Below are positions 8,969 to 20,300 of a stretch of 64,000 nt of DNA, piece by piece. Position 1 is the stretch's first letter. Each line of letters begins with the position of its first letter. Both the position numbers and the translations under genes were made by a program. The stretch is taken from contig NC_082419.1 in the NCBI RefSeq assembly GCF_004011695.2, positions 558,001-622,000 of the forward strand, in the 5' to 3' direction. Origin of the DNA: Ascochyta rabiei. Its lineage: Eukaryota > Ascomycota > Dothideomycetes > Pleosporales > Didymellaceae. Under the pieces are notes generated by a model, which saw only the letters and a program-made list of their open reading frames with translations, was not told the origin of the DNA and made no database searches.

Positions 8969-11351
8969 ATGTTCTCCGAATGTAAGCCCCCTCGCGCCTT
9001 ATCAGGTACATGTGACAGCTGCCGGCGCCTCTGTCTCGAGTGGGCCCTGGAGCTCGTGTGACTGACAGGCGTGCTGCACAGATGCCTCCAAGTTCCTCTC
9101 CCAGTCTCAGTCGCGGCTGTCACTGGGCCAGCCCGAGTCGACGTTTGCCCGCAACCCTTCAGACCGCCAGCGTCCCTCGTCGCGCGCCGCCCAGGCCTAC
9201 CTGCAGCGCCGCAACATGCCGAACCCGTACAACTCCCAAGCCATGTCGCGCTTTGCCTTTGCATCGCGCACCTCCAACGCCCCTGCGCCGCTCTTCTACT
9301 CCGCCACCGACGACTTCCGCGAAGAGGACGACCATGTCGAGCACGACCGCGAGATGGCCGACCACTACGCCCTCCAACGCTCGCGGCGCCAGTTCGGCGC
9401 AAGCAACCTCTCCGAATCCTCTGAAGTCGACGACGACGGGCTCCACCGATCGGACCACACCTTGGAAGCCGACCGCGACGAGAACGATGCGCCCGACTAC
9501 GGCCTAGGTAGAGGCATCAAGAGCTCCTGGAAGGGGGACAAGCCAGCACGGGGGAGATCGACTACCCTCACACGACTCGACGACGAAGAGCGAGATTCGA
9601 GCGTGCCCCTGTCCGAGTCAACAGAACCGAGCAGCAGGGGGAACGGGAGATTGGTCGATGTAGAGCTGGCTTCGACAGCGAGAGGCAGTATCGAAGAGCT
9701 GGACAGGCAAGAAGCATTCGATCACAAAGACGATCCACCGCCGTCCTACCAACAATTCCGAAATATGCCGAGAAACAAGCGCCTTCGCAGTCCACTACGG
9801 ACCACCCTACCTGTACCGCAAGAAACAGACGAAGATGTGCTGCTTGAACGTCCGCGATCCATTAGCCCAGACCGTCAGACCGTCCCAGATCTTGTCCCTG
9901 AAGACATGACAGCACCCCCAAGACACAACTTCTTCTGGGCTGAGCTGTTCGTTATCGTACAGTGCGCCATGATTGGCATATGGTTCATCTCCTTCCTGCA
10001 AGAGTCGCCGCCTGGGAAGAAGAACCCACTCGGAGACACAGTCTATACCGTTCTCCGGTCCTCTTTCCACCTCATAGGCGTCTACTCATTGGTATCCGTT
10101 GTTGTTGGTCTACTATGGTTGTCCCTGCTACGCTCGTTTGCCCGACCTCTAGTCTACTTGATGCTTGTCGCAGTACCGGTCATCTCCTTCTCCTTCTGGC
10201 TGTATCCGTTCATTTCGAGCTTGAAGGGCTCGTGGCATGGAAACAGCACACAAGACAAGGCAATGCGCTGGCTCTCATTCGGCCCGCTCATACTCGCCAT
10301 TTTCTGGATCTACACAGCCTTCAAGGCACGACACTCGCTGCACAAGGCTATCGGCATGCTCGAGTTCTCGAGTGACATCCTCAAGTCGCAAGCGCCCCTC
10401 CTCATGGTTGGCGTTGCAACACTTGCCGCCGTGATGCTCTGGTCATGGCTCTGGATCCTGATGTTCACTCGACTGTTTCTTGGTGGCCACTTTGCAAGCA
10501 ATAAGTCACGCTGGATCGTGGACGCCAGTACTTGGTGGCTTGGGATTGCTTTCTTCCTCAACTACTTCTGGACATTGGGCGTCATTGCCGGCGTGCAGCG
10601 AGCAACAACAGCAGCAACCGTTTCCCAGTGGTACTTCCACCGCAACACGGCGCCCACACCACCAGCCTTGACTGTTGTGCAAGCCTCGCTCAACCACGCT
10701 TCGTACACCATGGCTGGCACCATTTGTCTCTCGACCCTGATCTCGCTTGCAGTGCGACTGCCCCTCATCGTCCTCCCCCGACGCATCGCCGGCATGATCG
10801 CCATGTGCGCATACTCCGTTGTGCCCACCCCAATCGCCGCCTTGACGAACCCTCTCACCCTGACTTTCGCATCGATCCATGGCGTGCCTCTCAACCAAGC
10901 CGCGCGCGGTCTCTCTCAGATGAATTTCATCTCAGCAGCGTCCCCAACAACCACGCTCGGCCCAAGCTCTTTCAAAAACCACGGTCGACCTTCACTCCAA
11001 TCCTACCGCCTGGCCAAGCTCTTGCTGCACGCCATCCGCTGGGTCATCACCATAACGCTTGGTTTCGGAGGCTGGGTGTCGACCGCAAGAATGCTGCAGA
11101 TCGGCAACGAGACCGTGCCGTACAAAGGCAGTCTGTACGCCTACATAGTGGGCATCATCAGCGCTGCAATCGGCTGGGGCGCTCTGGGCGCCATGGAGGG
11201 CGTTCTGGGCGGCATTTTGGACGCCGTACTCGTCTGCTGGGGCAGCGAGGTCGGGCGAGACGGCCAAGGCGAGGCGCGATACTGCGTCGATGCTGGACGA
11301 CTGTTCGACGACGAGGTCAACGGACGCGGAAGGGGCCGATTCGAGGCGTGA
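8969..11351 (+). CDS. Choline-transporter-like (CTL/SLC44) membrane protein, Ctl1-like
   Basis: Exon 1 is 8969-8981 (ATG TTC TCC GAA T) and exon 2 is 9082-11351. The intron is GTAAGC...CACAG, and the product is 760 residues. The N-terminal 225 residues are hydrophilic and probably cytosolic, with many Ser, Asp and Arg. About ten hydrophobic segments follow, beginning at FFWAELFVIVQCAMIGIWF. The C-terminal half carries the CTL (PF04515) pattern, including FLNYFWTLGVIAGVQRA, ATVSQWYFHRN, ASLNHASYTMAGTICLSTL and a terminal membrane block ending DAVLVCWGSEVGRDG. In fission yeast the family member Ctl1 is linked to autophagy; other members carry choline. Substrate cannot be told from sequence. The tiny first exon of 13 nt is easy to miss; without it translation would seem to start at the ATG at 9216. 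Confidence 0.88.
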
Positions 11352-11380
11352 GTCATTACATCAAGGCGCATTTCGGTGTT

Positions 11381-11735
11381 TATGGATTCCCCGGCGTTGG
11401 TAACCTACTACACCTACACTTAGAACTGGATACGCACGGTGTTTTGGGTATATCCCTGATGGCTTGCAGCAGTCCTGCCCCCTCTTGCATTACCTTGTTA
11501 GTTTGCGAATTTATCCTTGTTTTATTCCTGCTATATCTTTAGTAGTGTAGGTAACTTAGTAGTTAAAGATTCCCTAGCGTTGATAACCTACTACATCTAC
11601 ACTACAAACAGAATACGCACGGTGTTTTGGGTATATACCAAATGGCTTGCAGCAGTCCTGCTCCCCCTTGCATTACTTTGTCAGTTTGCGAATTCGTCCT
11701 CGTTTCATTCCTGCCATACCTTCGCTGGTGTGGGT
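11381..11735. repeat. Direct tandem duplication (183-bp offset) with RIP-like divergence
   Basis: Copy 1 is 11381-11552 and copy 2 is 11564-11735, aligned without gaps at an offset of 183. By hand I count 22 transitions against 7 transversions. Shared blocks include TACGCACGGTGTTTTGGG and GGCTTGCAGCAGTCCTG. The 5' part of copy 2 and the 3' part of copy 1 are the more AT-rich. The repeat starts 30 bp after the CTL stop codon. Confidence 0.88.
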
Positions 11736-12124
11736 GAAACGAAGCCGCAGACGCTTCGGCTCAAGCAGGCCTGATATCTACGCCCTCGAATCCGCACTCA
11801 CCACCTGGCGCACAAACACACAGCACTCAACCTGGCCCTCGGCGAGTCTGGCCCGGGTGGAAGTGCGGAGGCAGTGGCGCGGGTAAGGGAGCTTGGGGCG
11901 GAGCAGATGCGCATATGATGGCTGCGGTTGCTGAGTCGTCTGCTGGAATGGTAGGATGGGGGGTTGACGGGGTGTGTTTCCTTTGGTCCATGGAGGTTCT
12001 AGTCTGGGGGGTTTTTTTTTCCGGCAATACTTGTACGTTGAGACCAAAGTTCAATGCATCAACACATTGAGTGAGAAAAAATCAACTGACATGCGCATAT
12101 GTACTTCGACAACGTAACAACGCC
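11736..12124. other. Convergent 3' intergenic region
   Basis: This stretch lies between the 3' ends of the CTL-like gene and TRS120. It contains a 9-nt T run near 12013. No gene or further repeat was recognised. Confidence 0.5.
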
Positions 12125-15100
12125 CTACTCTTCAACCACCCTCTTTGCAACTATGATACATGGTTCCCGCGCATGCCACGATCTCAACTTTGGCTCGCCG
12201 AGTACATCGCCACCCTGCAGTAGTGTCTGCGTACTGCTCCTTGGCCTCGCCACATCTCTGCTCTCTCCCTTGAGAATCTCCGCCTCGTCAATCGTAGCGC
12301 CAAACTCAAATGTCCCGCTGCACAGCGCGACAACGCCCAGCTCCGACTCGACAGCCTCGCCGGGTTGTATGACGGCGAGCTTGGCCTGCAGCACGCCGGA
12401 CCACGAGAGTCGCTTGTCCAGTTCTAGCGCGAGGTTGTGCGGCAGGCCGGCGAGGTAGGGTTGCAGTCTCAGCAGCGGCGAGATGGGGCGCGGACTGCGG
12501 TTTTGCACGCGCGTTTTTAGCGTCAGGAAAGTGTCGACGGGGGCATGGAAGCGTGCGGCACCTAGCTGCTTCACCGCTGCGTTGTCTTCGTGCGGATCGG
12601 ACAAAGCAATGTTCATATCCACTGCTATATCGTCGAGTCTGATGGCCTCGACCATGCGCGCTGAGAAGCGGATGCTGCGCAGCTCGATGGAGCCATGGCG
12701 GCCGCTGCCTTCTTCTGCCCAGCTCCCGCGCACGAATTTCAATAGTGCTTTGCGGTACCAAAACGCTTCTCTGCTTGCGCGCTCGGTTTCGGGCGAGATC
12801 TTGCTGGTACTGACGACGAATTGGCGCTGGTTGGCTGGGTTTAGTGATGGGACGGCAGCGTGGGGGTCCGGGAGGTAGACGCGTGGAAGGACAACGACAC
12901 AGCGATGTACGTGGCCGGGTTGGATGACTTCGGTGACGGTGTAGGCGTTACTCCAGTCATCATCCTGGTCATCATCCTGGTCATCGCCGTTGTTTGGTGT
13001 TGATGGCGGCCGGACCTCAAGAGTGATGGAAAGCGGGTTGGGCCAGGAGTTGCGGAGGTCAAGTAGGAGTAGGCAATACTCGTCGTCGTGGCCGAGGGTG
13101 CGCATGTGCTGGAAGAAGGTCTGGAAGTGGCTGCTGTTTCTGTCTAGCAAGGCAGACGTTGCCGTCGCCGTAGAATTACCCGGCTGTTTGTTCCGGCTGA
13201 ACCAAGCAAAATCGTCAGATAGCGCTACGATATCAGGGCGCTGAAGCTGAACACTCGCGTTGACTGTGATCGATATGGGTACGGACAGATGTCGAGTGAA
13301 GAAACGATCTTGTACCTCGGATCTTCGCTTGCCTAGATGAGCGTAGTTGATTTGAATGGTAGCGTTGGTGAGGTGAGTACGACCGACGACTTCAATGGTG
13401 AAGCTCGCTTCTGCACCGGGTGCGATATTGAACGACTCCTCCTCGTCATTCTTGCACCAGCGCAAAGATGGGAAATGTGCTAGTTGCACCTCCAGCTCGT
13501 GCAGTTCGGCAACGGGAAGTCCTTTTTCTGTAATACCCGCCTGCATCGCCGTTGTTGCCGAGTCCTGGAAGGTTACGTGAACAAAATCAACTGCCGTGGT
13601 CTTCGAGGTGTTCCTGACCGTCACAGTAAATTGTTTGCGCTCTCCTTCAAGCACCATGAGTGCTGACTGAGGTAACGATACCTTGGAGACTACAACAATA
13701 GGCTGGTCAGGGATGACATTGAAGGTCAACGTTTCCGGTTGCGGCGCAGAAAGTGCTTTTCTTGCAACCGCAGGGTCGACTGCGGTCGAAGGTCGAGAAG
13801 CTGGGGCTCCCAGACATGCTTTGAGACCTATTCTCTTCATCTTCGATTCTCGTGTCGGCCTCCAAGGCTTCGAGAAGATAGGGAACAAACGCTCTCGGCA
13901 CCCAATGACTTTGATGTAGCATCCGATGACCTTCATCGATCCTGAAGAAAGCGCCTTGCCGGTGATCTGGAACTTCTGAGTCCGGTAAGGACCTAGGAGG
14001 AAGTGTTCTTCCTTGCCAACGAATTCAAGACCATCCGCAGCAATTCTCAACGACTGCACCTCAAGCTCGAAGTCGTACGGATTCTGCAAGGCTAGAACAA
14101 AGCGGTAATCTTCGTTGGCGACGAGGATGGTCTCTGATGCGCCGGTCTGTGGCTTCTTCAACCATGGGTTGTGGATGAACGGGCCCTCTTTGCCGGACGT
14201 CGCCAGCTGTAGCTCCGCAGAGCGATGCTGTGTTAAACGTAAAGGCACGGGCTCCTCCAAAATGAAAAGCCCGCGAAGCAAGAAGTCATCCCAGTATTCA
14301 GTCTCCATATGTTGCAAGCCAAGTTTGTTCGCCGCTGCAACAGTGCGAGATATGTTTGAGAACAACCTGACTTGCTCCTCTCGTGGCAGCGAGACGAACA
14401 CATCAGTGCTGTTTGGCCTTGGAGCTGTTCCCGGTCCTGCAACACGAAGCAGCAACGCAGTAAAGTGAAGTACCCCGCTGAAGTCCGGCAAAGCTTCGCA
14501 AAAGTTCAAACACATTCGCAGAACCTCCAGCTTCAAGCTCAGACTCCCAAATGATTTCAGCGTTGATATCTTCAAAATATGATCAATCAGCCGTTGACTA
14601 GTCGCATCGTGGGAAGAGTCCAATATTTCTGAAGCTGGAGCGTCGAAATAGGAACCTTTCGAGTTGGGTATCCCGTATATCCGCCCCAACAGGCCAAGGA
14701 ACTCGTCGATGCCATTCTCCGCCTCGGCCTCTCCAAAATTCAAGGCACCAGCACCAGATGGGTGCCCACTCAACATGTTGAGTGCAGTAAGTCCAGCAGC
14801 AGGATGGACGCCCATCTCTGCTGCGCCGATCTTCCGAGCTTGGACCAAGCCCGGTATAAGTGATGTAATGAACTCCTTTATCACAATAGCTTTCTTCCGC
14901 TGCAAGCCCAAGGAAGACAGCACAGATGCAACGCCAGCAAGTACTAATACACGGTCTGTTGGGTTCATTCCTGATGCCTCTACAGGGCCCGGCAGCGCTC
15001 TGAATAGCATCGTTGCAATATCGTTCCGTGTGGGATGAACACTCAATCTCGGGACCGAGAGCCTTGGCTTCTGCACGAACGGGGTATTTCGAACCAAGTG

Positions 15101-16758
15101 TTGAAGAGCATCATAATCAAGGTACCCTGCAGAGAGGTTCATAGCGGCTAGAAGCTTAGAGAATCTGATGACACATTCTGAGAGCGCTAGTGGCGGCATA
15201 GCTTCGCCTGCAAAGTTCGCCGCTCGACTGTACATGTTCAAGATCATGTTTACCAAGTCTGGGAGTAGATGATTGAGGCTCTCGAGAGCCACCTCGTGAC
15301 TAGAAGGTCTTCTCGGTGCAGACATTTCAGACACGCTGTTCGATGGCGTGTGGTCGGGCGATTTAGACGAAGATGATTTGTCGTATATGGGGAAGCAAAT
15401 GTGAGGTATCTGGTCCTGTAAGCGATGTCACTAGTTTGGCATACAACAGACTGACTTGAAAATCCATGCCCGACCATGCAAATAGCAAGAGGCACACCAT
15501 GATGTTCTCCAGAGCTTTCGCTTGCCACAGGTGATCACTGTAAGCTCGAGCTCTGGTAGCACCGTCGGTCAACTCCCTCATAGCCTCATGCCAGTGCCCC
15601 GCACACATGTACAGAGAGCCAATTACGATGCTCACTCGTCCGCGTCCCTTATTGCGCGCACGCTCTCCAACACCACCAGACCCGAAGCCTTGGATAGAAA
15701 CGCGGTCAGAGCTGGCATCTTTGGCAAGCTTGGCAGACGTTGTGCTATTAGAAGGTGGGGAGTTTGGGGCGTTTACGCCTGGTATTTCATCAAAGGTCGT
15801 CGGAGGTGTATGAGTTCCTTGCGTGGATGGCGAACCAGTTCTTAGATCGTCTGTCGACAACGGGCCCCCGGATGATGATGGTAGCACGGGCATAGACATG
15901 CGATGCACGTCTTTTGACTGTGCACCAGAGATGGGTGACTCAGGTCTGCTGCCTGTGGGAACTTGCGAGTTTCGCCTCGGAAATGGAGAAGTGCCAGAGT
16001 CTGGACTGGCCCAGCTAGGAGCGTTATCTGCCGATCCGCTATGTGACGCGGGCGATGCAATTGTCGGCAGAGCTTGCATTGATCTAGCAAGCGTCGTCAA
16101 CTCTGCCAACAGCGTTGAAGTCAGATCGCACATGATAGTCTTTAAAGTGGTGGTTTTAAGCTGCGCCATTGGTGGCACTACAAGCGTCTCTTGGGGCAAG
16201 CGCGGATGCCGAGATTGAGATGTGGATTCAAACAACATAATGCTGTGATGATAAGCCTTTGGAAAATTCTCTTTGAGGATCTCAGCTGCCGAGGATAGAT
16301 CCTGTGCATTCTCGTCGTCGGCTGCGGGCTGGACAGGTGAGTCGTCTCCATCGGCATGTGGCCCGTCCAGCCATGGATATTCAGTCGCATCTGCGATTCC
16401 GATCACCAGAAGTGGCTCCCGGAATTGTTCAAGGGGTGACAAGGACAGCTGTGATGCTGAAGGCAGTGATGTTGACAGATCATACAGAAGTGTTCCATTG
16501 GGAAATGCTAAAGGAGAGAACATATCTGCACAACGCCAAGATCAGTAATTGTTGGCCTCAGGCGCGATTTCAAGGGCTCGTACTCCTGTCTGGCCGAGGA
16601 TCGGGGCTAACATCTCCAAGTCGGACAAGAGAATGCTGCCGCAGGAGGTCGACAAATGCTAAGAAGCGCGAACGCTTGATACGGCCGACGGGGAGAAGCT
16701 GCGCTTTGATGCGCGCAGGGGCAATGAAGTCCATCGGAGAGAGGGGCTCGGCTGCCAT
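12125..16758 (-). CDS. TRS120: TRAPPII tethering subunit Trs120 (TRAPPC9; HypA)
   Basis: This subunit of the TRAPPII complex serves late-Golgi and recycling traffic, activating Rab11/Ypt31. Minus-strand exons are 16758-16584, 16525-15456 and 15415-12125, giving 1511 residues. Introns are 58 bp (GTACGA...GCAG) and 40 bp (GTCAGT...ACAG); the junctions restore RNMFSPLAFPNG and GMDFQDQIPHICFP. The N-terminus (APARIKAQLLPVGRIKRSRF) and the segments LYDLSTSLPSASQL and REPLLVIGIADATEYPW match what I recall of Aspergillus HypA. A Ser/Pro-rich linker occupies roughly residues 200-340. The C-terminal half has beta-sandwich-like blocks such as LEGERKQFTVTVRNTSKT and SFTIEVVGRTHLTN, as in TRAPPC9. The 40-bp intron is near the lower limit for fungi. 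Confidence 0.9.
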
Positions 16759-17385
16759 CGCCACATTGGAGCCTGTTGAGTGACTTGGCGGCCGAGGAGG
16801 ATGAATGCTACCGTATGTCGCGAGTGGAGTTGGCCTTTTGATGCATCGCGAACCGCTCGGTGAACGGTAGTCGGTCAATGAGATTTGGCTACATGGCGGT
16901 CACAGCCCAAAAGGCAGACTAGGCCTGTTTCGCTCACTAGCCGGCTGAAACGCCACTTCTTTGTCGCCGTGTCAGAAACGGCGGCCCTTGTCTTGACAAT
17001 CACTGCATCGTTCTCTCGTCTCTTCTTTGAGTTTTACTCTCGCATAGCGTTGCATGATTAGAGGCTTTGTCATAGCGCTGCTCGTGCGTTCTTGTTATTT
17101 CAGCGCGCGGTCTTGCCACAACCACGGTTAAGACTTACACAAGCGACCTAGACTCTTCCTGATACTTGCTTGACACAAGGTCCCTCTACACCCAAATATC
17201 TGCGGTTGCTGCAACATTTAGAGATCGCTACTTTCTCACACCTGCTCAATCTTGTACGCGAGCAGGTCGAGTGTAGATCCGGCGTCAACACCCTCCAGGA
17301 GGCAACAACATCGCCACTCTAGCTCTACGCAATACCTTTCTAGGCAAGGAACCACGTATTACTGCCACCACTTTGAGCGACAAAG
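16759..17385. promoter_or_regulatory. Divergent promoter TRS120 / HATPase gene
   Basis: A 627-bp interval between divergent start codons. I see no repeat and no clear TATA element. The part near 17200-17385 is relatively CA/CT-rich. Confidence 0.5.
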
Positions 17386-20300
17386 ATGGCTTCGATAGAC
17401 TTTGCGCGGTTGCGCAACCAGACCATGGCCGATGGTCTCGACAGCGAGGTTACGGTCAACACTAGGGCATTGATAGACAAGGTTCTAGCCCGGTATTCAA
17501 GCGAGCATACAACATTACGAGAGTTAATACAGAACGCTGCGGACGCCAAGGCCAACACCGTCACCATCAGGCTGGAGACTGATCCCTCATTAAGTATCCC
17601 GACGCCCCAAGGAGCGGAGGACCCTGTACTGCTCAGACACATCATTCAGAACCATACATTGAAGCGATTGGTAGTCACCAACAATGGTCAAGCCTTTACC
17701 ACCGCAGACTGGAGCCGACTAAAGAGCATCGCGGATGGTAACCCTGACGAGACTAAGATTGGCGCGTTCGGTGTGGGCTTTTACAGCGTCTTCGCCGATT
17801 GTGACGAGCCTTTTGTAGTATCTGGAGATAAGACTATGGCGTTCTATTGGAAAGGCAACACGCTTTCTACCAAGATAGCATCTGTTCCGGCGGGTCACGA
17901 CACGACGATGACCATCTTCTCTCTAGACTATCGGCAAGCGAATCCGGCATCGCCTTCCTACAGCCCCTCGAAGCTGCCCAATTTACCAGATCTATGTCAA
18001 TTCCTCGCAACTAGTCTGACATTTGTTGGGCTCGAGAGCATTGAGCTGCACGTGGATGACTACGTGGTTGCATCTTTCTCGAAGAAGATCTCACCCCCGG
18101 AGGACATCCGAGTACCGCAAGGCCTCAGGACAGAGACGGAGGGTGGTCTCATGCGTGTCACACATGTCACCCGACAGCATTCTCAGATAGATGCGGAGTG
18201 GCTCAATGTGATGGCTTCGGCGCAGCTGCCCCCAAAACGCGCTGCCGATCTAGTGCAGCAAGAAGTCCGCAATGCGGGAACTACCTTGAGGAGCTTCTTC
18301 TCAAAGTTCTCTGCTCCAGCCCCACCACCCATTGTGAAAGCTGCGAAACCAATACCGACAGAGAAACTCGGCTCGGACCAGGCTGTTGCAGGCGAGTCAA
18401 AGGGCACGATTTTTTTGCAAGTGTACACCGTAGAGGCTTCTACAAAGGTGTCGCAAAAATTTGCTGCCGAGATCGAACGGGCCACGAAGAAGTCACCACC
18501 AAAGTCAACGAAGATCGCTCTGTTGACTTCGCCTTATCAAGACCCATCAGCTATGCTCTCGACCGGCTCCGGAAGCACCGCAGAATTGTCCGCGAAGATA
18601 TTTGCGGAAGTACTACCTACAAAATCCGGTCGCATCTTTATTGGATTTCCAACGGCTCAGACCACAGGTTACCTTGCCCACATCTCAGCTCCCTCACTCA
18701 TTCCTACAGTCGAGAGAGAAAATGTTGATATGAACGCACGATACATATCCACCTGGAACATTGAACTCTTGCGCGTAGCTGGCTTAGCGTGCCGCATATC
18801 TTACTTGTCTGAGATGGCTGAGATTCAAGCCCGCGTCAAGGCGGAATCCGTGGATGCCCTGGTGCCAAGAGCTATATACACCTTGCAGCAATTCACAGCG
18901 AATGCTTCCCATCCATCGACAGCGCTGGGTGAGAAGATTGATGAAGCCTTCTGGAGCTGCTCGAAAGAACGCTCGATTGCCATTCTTTCCACCAAGGGCG
19001 TTATGGCTAGTAGGAACGTACGCATGCCTGCAGAGACGCTGAGCTTTCTTGGCGAAGTTCCTATGGTACCTCAGCAGCTCGCTACTGAAGCTGTTACATT
19101 TATGCTCAGCTTGCATAGGCGCGGGTTCATTACTGAACTCACAATGCAAGATATTCGCCACGGGCTAGAATCCCGTGCGCTCAATGAAGAGGAACTAGGC
19201 GAGTTTCTACGGTGGTGTGGCGCGAAACTCGAGAATGGCGAAATCGACATCCCTGGATCGCGCAGCTTGTTCGAGAACACCGTGGCAAACATCGACGTTC
19301 AACCAGACAAAAACTCGGGCAGAATTCTTGCTCTTGGGGATATTAGCACATACGTGAACCCGGCCAGGATCACACCAACGTTGCCGTTGCCAGCTGATAC
19401 CATACCATTCGTCTTCACGAAGAATATGACAGCCAAGCAGCTGCAAATGTTTGGCTGGATTGAGCTGTCGATGGTACGTTGGCTTCGGCACCTCACAACA
19501 CCGCCGCAGCTGACAGACTTCACTACTTCCGACACACTAGCGTTATCAGTACTCAGCCTGGCATCGAAGTGCTGGGAACAGCTTGACGGCACCTCAAAGG
19601 AAACAGTTGTGAAGATCCTCACTCCACATGCCATCATGCCCACCAAAGTTGGCCTACGACGGCCACAGGAATCTTACTTTCCCACTGTAAAGTTGTTCGA
19701 CGACCTGCCTACAGTGAAGCCTTTCGCTGGGTCGAAAGAGAAGTTCCTACAAGCTCTTGGTGTTCGGAAGACCATTGATCTACCTATGGTGTTTGACAGA
19801 ATGCGAAACAACGAAGCTGCTTCTGGTTCCGAGAAATCATCTTGGAATCACGTTGATTTGATCAAATACTTTGCGTCGGTTATTGACGAGATACCAAAGA
19901 AAGACCTGGATCGACTGCGAGAAACGCCGTTCTTGCCCGGGGAAGGGAAATTGGTCAAAACGGGGCAGGTGTTTAAAGCTTCAGAGCTTTATGCCCCGGA
20001 TCAAGCTATGTTATTGCTTGGTTTGACACAGGCCAAGCTGCCATTCGAATTCAAATCCAGTTCACGCGAAGGTGCGCTTCTTCTCCGCCTCGGTTTGAGG
20101 CAATGGCCTGACTCTGCCACCATTGCGAACGTTCTCCACCGCGCCGGTCAAGCTAGCGATCAACAACTGTATCTGCAGACTTTGGACTACTTCTTGCAGA
20201 ACTACTACAAGAACAACTACGGTGCAGAAGTGGCCAAGTTCGCGGCTCTCACTCTTCCAATCCTGCCGACAGAGCAAGCACCCTTTCCGAACCTCGTTGC

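Noticed and set aside
17386..17900. The HATPase protein as an HSP90 chaperone
   Set aside because: Only the nucleotide-binding motifs match; length, middle region and C-terminus differ, and MEEVD-type ends are absent.
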